Source: Gammaproteobacteria bacterium (GTDB lineage Bacteria; Pseudomonadota; Gammaproteobacteria; Arenicellales; DRJH01). From it: a stretch of 11,254 nucleotides of DNA. The stretch is from positions 1 through 11,254 of the forward strand of contig DRJH01000280.1 of the NCBI GenBank assembly GCA_011052285.1. Reading direction: 5' to 3'. Each line of letters starts with the position of its first letter. Within the stretch, counting starts at the first letter, position 1. Positions 6,303 to 11,254 of this stretch are shown piece by piece. The notes beneath the pieces were generated by a model. The model saw only the letters and a list, made by a program, of their open reading frames with translations, searched no databases and was not told the DNA's origin. The position numbers and the translations under genes were made by a program.

Positions 6303-8927
6303 TCAAAAATGCACCACTTCGGCGCTACCGACGTGCATGAAGCGGCCTGGCGTGCAGGTTAGGATCACAATCTGGCACTGCCTGCCGGCCGCTGCAATTG
6401 CGGCACCCATCGTCTCCAAACGTGAAGGGTCAGAGAATCCGAGGGCGTCGTCAATGACTAGCGGAACACCACCTTGCTTTGAGACGATTTGCGCGGCAGC
6501 GAGTCGAGTCAGTATTCCGAGCTGCTCTTTGGCACCAACACTCAGGTCATCAAACGGCAATGTCTTGCCGTGCAGTGTTCGTGAAATCAGTGACCAGTCA
6601 TCACCAATCCCCACTTCGAATTCGGCACCAAAAACAATTTTTCCCAGGTGCTCGATCGCTTCCTTTAAAGGCATCACATAGGCCTGACGGGCGGCGTCCC
6701 GATACTCATTCAGAGTGTTCCAAAGCAGTTGCACGGCCGCTGCACGGCGGCGCGTCGATTTCAGTGTATCGTCGCGATGCTCAAGCTCTCTTTCCGCAGC
6801 TTCCATGGCTTCGAATCGACCATCAGCCTGAGCCTGCTGCAAGCGGTCCGCCAATACGGCGAGATTTTGCTCTTCCTGCCGCAGGTTGGTGTTGGCACGT
6901 TCGTACACATCTTTTGCATTGCTGAGTAATTCTTTGACCGATTCCGGCGATGACTCCGTGAAACGGGTTTGAATGGCGCTGGTCTCTTCTTGCAGTTTCT
7001 TCACGGCCGAGCGCGCCTGCATCATGCGCTCGGCCAGTGATTCATCAGCCTCTGCCGACCGCGCTTTGTTCAACCGCTCATGCTTTTCGTTCAGCGCGGC
7101 TTCTACACCGGCCATTTCCTGCTGCGCGATGCGAAGCTCACCGTCGACCCGTGCGTACTCACTTTGCAAGCCGTCGGCCTTTTCCCGTGCCGATTCAAGT
7201 GCATTCTCGCGGGAACCATGTAAATTTTTGGCTTCCTGAACACGGCTGGACGCATCAGTGGCACTGGCTGGCAGCTCGTCGTTCGACTGCCGATTCTCGG
7301 CATACGCATCGCAATCCGACTGATGTGATGTGACTGACTGCTCTATCTCTTCCTGGCTGGCGCCTTCCAGAACCCCTGCTTCGCGCTCTTTGAGACGATC
7401 GACCTCCCGCTGCGCCGTCACCCTCCTCTCGTTCGCTGTGACTGCTTCCTTGAGGTCGCTCACACCAAAGCGAATTTGTAGCTCGGTAAATACCGCCTCC
7501 GCATCGACGACATCCTCTTGTACATCTGCGACCGAATTTGACGGCGATAGCTCAACAGTCGCAATGCCTGGTAGCCGAATGCGAAACTCGGAAGCCACGC
7601 TGCGGGTTTCCACGTCCTCATTGCTCAACGAAACCGTGTCTCCGTTGAATTCAACCTCCAGGTCTTTCTCAGCGGTTACGGATACTGTAGTAGCTACTGC
7701 ATCTCTCTTGCCGCGGGCAATATCGAGCACGCGTTCCGCTTCCCTGAACCGTTGCAGCGCAGAGTCATCGATCTTGATTGATCCGGCAATCTTGAGCGCA
7801 GCCTTCATCTGCTTCGATAGTTTTTTTAGCTGCTCAAGTCGGTTCCTCTGGTCCGCAAGTGCTTCCAGATTGATCAGGTGACGCTCATCGGACTGCACAA
7901 GATCCAGTGCGTTCCTCGCAGCAATTCTTTTCTTCTTTAGGTCGGTGATGACCAACTGTGCTTTTTCCGATCGATTTTTTAGTGTTTCGGCCTTCAGACG
8001 CAACGGTTTCTGGCTTTCGGCAGTGTCCTGCTGGCGTTTCTCCGTGACTCGTATCTCCTCGACCAACATCTGGCGGTCCGTTTCCGCATCCGTCACGGCT
8101 TTTTGCATCGCTTCGGCAGAAGCTAACTCCCTTTGTTTCGCGTCAAGTTTCTCTCTGAGCGATTTGATGGATTGCCACTGCGTTTCGTGTTCGTCCATTC
8201 TTACCTTGAGGCCCGGAAGATTGGATCGCAAGCGCCGCACCTCGGCGGCACAACGCTCATGTGACTGAGAATCTTCTTCAACATCCAGGACCACTCTTTT
8301 CGCCTGTTCAAAAGCAGCTTGTGCTTTCTCAAACGCATTTTCCTCAGCGGAGAACTTCGGTTTACCGGTCTTGAGCGTAAAGTAATTTTCATAGTCAGCC
8401 TGAACGGCCTCATACAGTCCCGTATCTTCGCCGCCGCCTGAGGATGATCCGGCAGCCTCATCGAGTGCTCTTGCCAATCCGGTCGAGTCGCGAATATTGG
8501 CGAGCGCGACTTTCTCACCTTGGTCAACCAGCAAGGCTTCCCAAAGCGCCATGTCCACTGTCGATCCCAGAATCTGCTCAGCGTGTTCGTGGGCCTCTCT
8601 GCCGGTGAACTGCTTTTTGACCGGCGCCAGGATGTTCAAGGATGTCTTGTTCGATTTATTGAACGTCTTCGAGTAGATAAAATGACAGTTGCCCGATTTG
8701 ATTTCCGCTTCAATCGTGCTTCCAACGTCCTGATCGACCGGTTTAATCGATTTAACGACCCGCTTCTTCGACGAATCCAGTTCACTAAATAGCAGACGGA
8801 TTGCCTCGACAATCGTCGATTTACCTATCTCGTTGGGGCCTTCAATAACGGTGACACCATCGGCAAAGGTCACTTCACGGGAATCAACTCCCCGCCAGCT
8901 TTCCAGGGCAAGTCTGAGAATTCGCAC
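6303..8927 (-). CDS. Rad50/SbcC-like coiled-coil ATPase (YhaN-type), no zinc hook
   Basis: 874 residues, start GTG at 8925-8927, sharing one base with the TAG stop of the upstream phosphoesterase gene (TAGTG). ABC-type head parts: Walker A GPNEIGKST (30-38), Q-loop region LLVDQGE (132-138), signature LSVGAKEQ (795-802), Walker B VPLVIDDAL (821-829), with Asp827 at the catalytic-carboxylate position where classical Rad50 has Glu. The switch-His position reads ILTCTPGRF (855-863), so the usual His is missing. Long coiled coils span about 195-410 and 485-745. At their apex, in place of the CxxC zinc hook, is a beta-rich insert (about 411-465, containing FRIRLPGIATVEL). Only five scattered cysteines exist (81, 226, 539, 851, 858). 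It is shorter than SbcC (about 1050). With its phosphoesterase partner it is expected to form an ATP-gated nuclease acting on DNA ends; the substrate is unknown. Confidence 0.85.
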   Translation of the reverse strand: MRILRLALESWRGVDSREVTFADGVTVIEGPNEIGKSTIVEAIRLLFSELDSSKKRVVKSIKPVDQDVGSTIEAEIKSGNCHFIYSKTFNKSNKTSLNILAPVKKQFTGREAHEHAEQILGSTVDMALWEALLVDQGEKVALANIRDSTGLARALDEAAGSSSGGGEDTGLYEAVQADYENYFTLKTGKPKFSAEENAFEKAQAAFEQAKRVVLDVEEDSQSHERCAAEVRRLRSNLPGLKVRMDEHETQWQSIKSLREKLDAKQRELASAEAMQKAVTDAETDRQMLVEEIRVTEKRQQDTAESQKPLRLKAETLKNRSEKAQLVITDLKKKRIAARNALDLVQSDERHLINLEALADQRNRLEQLKKLSKQMKAALKIAGSIKIDDSALQRFREAERVLDIARGKRDAVATTVSVTAEKDLEVEFNGDTVSLSNEDVETRSVASEFRIRLPGIATVELSPSNSVADVQEDVVDAEAVFTELQIRFGVSDLKEAVTANERRVTAQREVDRLKEREAGVLEGASQEEIEQSVTSHQSDCDAYAENRQSNDELPASATDASSRVQEAKNLHGSRENALESAREKADGLQSEYARVDGELRIAQQEMAGVEAALNEKHERLNKARSAEADESLAERMMQARSAVKKLQEETSAIQTRFTESSPESVKELLSNAKDVYERANTNLRQEEQNLAVLADRLQQAQADGRFEAMEAAERELEHRDDTLKSTRRRAAAVQLLWNTLNEYRDAARQAYVMPLKEAIEHLGKIVFGAEFEVGIGDDWSLISRTLHGKTLPFDDLSVGAKEQLGILTRLAAAQIVSKQGGVPLVIDDALGFSDPSRLETMGAAIAAAGRQCQIVILTCTPGRFMHVGSAEVVHF

Positions 8928-10081
8928 TACCCAGCGCCGCCTTGTGCGCCAAGACGATAGAACAACCTGAGAGCATCCTGTGCGACCAGGTTGTCTTGTT
9001 GTGCCATCTCGTGCAGTTCATTCCAGGTATCGCGGGCGTATCCGGACAGCGATACGCTGTCCTGATCGAGCTCATCCGGAACGATGGCGAGGTCCGTCGT
9101 GCGCTCCCGCTGCCGCAAGCTGGCAAAAAGCTCGGCCTTTGAATCCATGATCTCATCCAGCATTGCCGCCGTGGCCAGATTGACGCTGCCCTGGAAGCCG
9201 ACCTTGATCACCGTGCACTCCTTATTAGGAATCTCATTCAGCCACTTTTCAAACGCCGCCAGGTCTTTCGGTCCGTTCATGGCACGCTGTTCAGCGATAA
9301 ATAACCATGCGCCGACTTCCAGAGGCTCTACTCGACATTGCCCGTCGGGTTCCAGTTCCACCAACAAGGCTTTGTTGGGGTCGTCTTCATCAAAAGCGGT
9401 GGCAACCGGCGCCCCGGAGTAGTGTACCCGCGCCGTGCTTCCCACTTCGGTCACTGAATGCCGGTCGCCGAGGCCCAGATAATGAAATTTATGGTCCCGA
9501 ATCGCTTTCTCGGCGTTCGCCAGGTCAATGACTTCGGGTCGGGAGGGATCCGGAGACAAGGTATCGGTTTGACCGTGCGCGACCGCGATGCGGATAATGT
9601 TGCTTGCCGGCGCAAGGGAATCTGCCAGGTCCCGGCACAGATCTGAGCTGGGATGTTTGGTTCGCCACGGTGCTCCGACGACTTCCACGTCCGGCACTCC
9701 CGGTACCGCTACAGATTCCATATCCCGCAACACAATGATGTGCTCGCTGACTCGCATAAATTCGTCGGTCGAAAAGATCGACGCGGCATCCAGCGGATCG
9801 TGATTACCGGGCAAAAGAAAGATTGGCACGGACAGCGATTCCAGGGCGTCGATCGCCCGCATCAGGGTCTGTCTGGACAATTGATTGGATTCAAATACAT
9901 CGCCGGCGACGATGATGAATTGGGCTTCATGCGCTTTGGCGAGATCGCCCAGCGTCGCAATCGCATCAATGCGCGCCTGACTGAATCGGGATAACGCTTC
10001 CGCGCTCAGGAATGCCCGCGTCATGCCAAGCTGCCAATCGGAGCTGTGAATAAACCTGACGCTCGAGCCACCCGTGGTCAT
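8927..10081 (-). CDS. Mre11/SbcD-like metallophosphoesterase (DNA exonuclease)
   Basis: 384 residues, calcineurin-like phosphoesterase fold. Motifs: SDWQLG (14-19), GD (60-61), GNHDP (92-96), VAHG (167-170), and LGDRHS (204-209), followed by a C-terminal capping region (about 235-384). In Mre11/SbcD the first motif is DxH and the last GHxH; here Gln17 and Asp206 replace two of the usual metal-binding His. Asp can still bind metal, and I believe such variants define a clade of DNA repair exonucleases encoded beside YhaN-type ATPases, but I cannot confirm this here. The start ATG overlaps the stop of the upstream chimeric gene (ATGA, 10078-10081), and its stop overlaps the start of the Rad50-like gene, so all three are very probably translated in a coupled way. 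It is expected to be the nuclease partner of the ATPase. Confidence 0.85.
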   Translation of the reverse strand: MTTGGSSVRFIHSSDWQLGMTRAFLSAEALSRFSQARIDAIATLGDLAKAHEAQFIIVAGDVFESNQLSRQTLMRAIDALESLSVPIFLLPGNHDPLDAASIFSTDEFMRVSEHIIVLRDMESVAVPGVPDVEVVGAPWRTKHPSSDLCRDLADSLAPASNIIRIAVAHGQTDTLSPDPSRPEVIDLANAEKAIRDHKFHYLGLGDRHSVTEVGSTARVHYSGAPVATAFDEDDPNKALLVELEPDGQCRVEPLEVGAWLFIAEQRAMNGPKDLAAFEKWLNEIPNKECTVIKVGFQGSVNLATAAMLDEIMDSKAELFASLRQRERTTDLAIVPDELDQDSVSLSGYARDTWNELHEMAQQDNLVAQDALRLFYRLGAQGGAG

Positions 10082-10608
10082 CGGTACTGTGCTCCCAATC
10101 GCTGTTCCAGCTCCTGGTAGTTCCCCAGGTGCGCTATCATCAGGCTCTTCCAGAGTTTGCCGTGATTGGGCACACTGAAGTGTAATAGTTCATGCACTAT
10201 GACGTAGTCCTGTAAGTCTTCATTCAGATCCAAAAGCGCTGTCTGGAGCAAAGTGTGGTCGCGCATCGGCTTGTCGAGGTACATCGCATAGAGTACCGAA
10301 GCGTCATAGCCGGTCAGCGGCTTCTCAGTAACGATAAGGGTCTTTGGCTGCTGATCAAACTTGCAGAAGCTTTTGCGAATCTGGCGCTCTTTCTTAAGGT
10401 CAAGATGAAATTCCTTTAGCAGTTTGGAGTCATTGTTACTGCCGGTGTAAATAACTTTGGAATATTCCGGCGGCAAGAACTTATCGAGCTCGTGTTTGTA
10501 GCGAGCACAGGCCTCACGATCCACACCAACCAGGTAAAATACAGCTCTGGAAGGTTTTGTGTTCACCGGGCTTAAGCATTTGGTGGTTGCCCCCATGCTT
10601 CGCGCCAT
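10078..10608 (-). CDS. Chimeric ORF: HsdR helicase fragment fused to a YgjP/DUF45-type metallopeptidase end
   Basis: 176 residues made of pieces of two families. About 20-123 match the second helicase lobe of a type I restriction R subunit: YLVGVDREACARYKHELDK (25-43), YTGSNNDS (54-61), the helicase block LIVTEKPLTGYDASVLYAMY (91-110) and LDKPMRDHTLLQ (111-122). HsdR proteins continue LLQAIARVNRP (motif VI); here the sequence switches instead to LDLNEDLQDYVIVHELLHF, the C-terminal half of a YgjP/DUF45 (M48-like) peptidase, with HELLH (139-143) and the third zinc-ligand His149 in PNHGKLW. The N-terminal half of that peptidase, the HsdR nuclease and most of its motor are absent. DUF45 peptidase genes commonly follow hsdR, so an in-frame deletion is the simplest origin. 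The ATG at 10608 lies 37 bases inside the Fic gene; GTG at 10566 is an alternative start. The frame is undisturbed and its stop overlaps the next start (ATGA). It may be a remnant or a small working protein. Confidence 0.75.
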   Translation of the reverse strand: MARSMGATTKCLSPVNTKPSRAVFYLVGVDREACARYKHELDKFLPPEYSKVIYTGSNNDSKLLKEFHLDLKKERQIRKSFCKFDQQPKTLIVTEKPLTGYDASVLYAMYLDKPMRDHTLLQTALLDLNEDLQDYVIVHELLHFSVPNHGKLWKSLMIAHLGNYQELEQRLGAQYR

Positions 10609-11254
10609 CGTGTGTATTCGGAAGGGAGTAGCCGGTATCGGGCGATATTGCCCTTGTGCAGACTCATCAACTCTGTTTCCGTAATTTCAATAAACCGGGC
10701 TTTATCTTCAGCAGAAATAGTTGCGTCAGCAAATTGCTTGATTTTCCCGACTGCAGGTTTCTTCCCCGTACCTTCTTTAACTATTTCGTGCACCAATTGC
10801 CTTATCTGCTGACGATAGTGCATCCGAAAGGGATCCGGGTCGCCCAGTGACTGCCTGATTGCGGAGTATCTTGTAGCAGAGCGTTGATATGCCCACAGGT
10901 AAACATCACGCAACAACTCTATTCGGTTCAACTCGCAGACACCCAGAATACCTTCAATATTGGCACGCTCTGGGACATCGACAAATGAAAGCGGGCAGAG
11001 GTTTTTTTGAATAAACGGAATGTTTGCCGCCAGTCGAGACACGCGTTTGTTCACATCAATAAAAGGTTGTAGGTAAGGCAGATGAACCATGGCAAAAAAG
11101 CTTTGTTCAAATGGATCCACAATAGCCGTAGCCGTATCAAGAATCTGCTGAAAACATTCCTCAATGAGTTGCGGTACTGCCAATGGCTGGAAGACCGTAC
11201 CCCCTATTCCAACAAGGGTTGTTCGAAGCCGGCCGCCCGCCTCCGGATCACCAA
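10572..11254 (-). CDS. Fic-family protein, 5' end beyond the right edge
   Basis: The reading frame stays open to the window edge. A TTG at 11183 is an internal codon, not the start: the in-frame residues before it (LRTTLVGIGGTVFQPL) are typical of the Fic flap region, so the gene begins outside the window. Fic proteins usually transfer AMP or related groups to target side chains. The motif region here is PYLQPFIDVNKRVSRL, against the consensus HxFx(D/E)GNGRxxR: Gln stands at the catalytic His position, and both motif glycines are replaced (Val, Lys), while Phe, Asp, Asn and both Arg are kept. Helix-rich downstream sequence and the ending RYRLLPSEYTRWREAWGQ look complete. I recall this variant from Fic proteins encoded in type I restriction loci, which fits the HsdR fragment that follows and overlaps it by 37 bases. 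Canonical AMPylation is doubtful. Confidence 0.82.
   Translation of the reverse strand, partial: GDPEAGGRLRTTLVGIGGTVFQPLAVPQLIEECFQQILDTATAIVDPFEQSFFAMVHLPYLQPFIDVNKRVSRLAANIPFIQKNLCPLSFVDVPERANIEGILGVCELNRIELLRDVYLWAYQRSATRYSAIRQSLGDPDPFRMHYRQQIRQLVHEIVKEGTGKKPAVGKIKQFADATISAEDKARFIEITETELMSLHKGNIARYRLLPSEYTRWREAWGQPPNA

Noticed and set aside
7330..7881. 183-codon + strand ORF opposite the Rad50-like gene
   Set aside because: Its Ser/Arg/Thr-rich translation is what the reverse complement of a Glu/Ala/Leu-rich coiled coil gives. The - strand frame has all ABC motifs; this one has no recognisable domain.
11181..11183. TTG as the start of the Fic gene
   Set aside because: The frame stays open upstream and encodes family-typical residues up to the window edge, so the gene is cut by the edge and not started here.
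1..11254. CRISPR arrays
   Set aside because: No regularly spaced direct repeats were seen.

Overview
The window looks like a gammaproteobacterial chromosome of roughly even base composition. The evidence is the ypjD-corB pair, UbiK (BMFP), TsaB, a periplasmic DsbA and a CCA-encoding tRNA-Lys, all of which read as core gammaproteobacterial genes. I cannot name a genus. The core part (about 1-5900) is followed by an accessory block (about 6300 to the right edge) that looks like a reworked type I restriction-modification/defence locus.

Layout. 1-360: no protein gene. A consensus sigma-70 promoter is followed by a 13-bp inverted repeat at the predicted start site and, about 240 bases on, a perfect intrinsic terminator; together they look like a small RNA gene. 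495-717: a 223-bp non-coding insertion element with 20-bp inverted ends flanked by CTAG direct repeats. 798-2907: ypjD and corB (TTG start) on the + strand. 3074-3939: two small exported proteins of unknown function, a lipoprotein and a protein with a signal peptide, coupled by a TAGTG overlap. Their end overlaps convergent tsaB by 16 bases. 3924-5148 on the - strand: tRNA-Lys(UUU) with its own strong promoter, then ubiK, then tsaB. 5262-5888 on the - strand: dsbA. 5927-6086: a diverged relative of the first insertion element.

6303-11254 on the - strand is one tightly packed gene string, transcribed right to left: a Fic-family gene entering from beyond the right edge; a short ORF that fuses an internal HsdR helicase fragment to the zinc-binding half of a YgjP/DUF45-type metallopeptidase; an Mre11/SbcD-like phosphoesterase (ATGA overlap); and a Rad50/SbcC-like coiled-coil ATPase (TAGTG overlap). 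Fic, HsdR and DUF45 proteins belong together in type I restriction loci. The simplest reading is that in-frame deletions removed most of hsdR and the front of the protease gene, while the Fic and nuclease/ATPase genes stayed open. The nuclease and ATPase both depart from canonical SbcCD: Gln and Asp stand at two usual metal-ligand His positions, and the coiled-coil ATPase has a beta-rich insert in place of a CxxC zinc hook. This coupled module is the most interesting part of the window.
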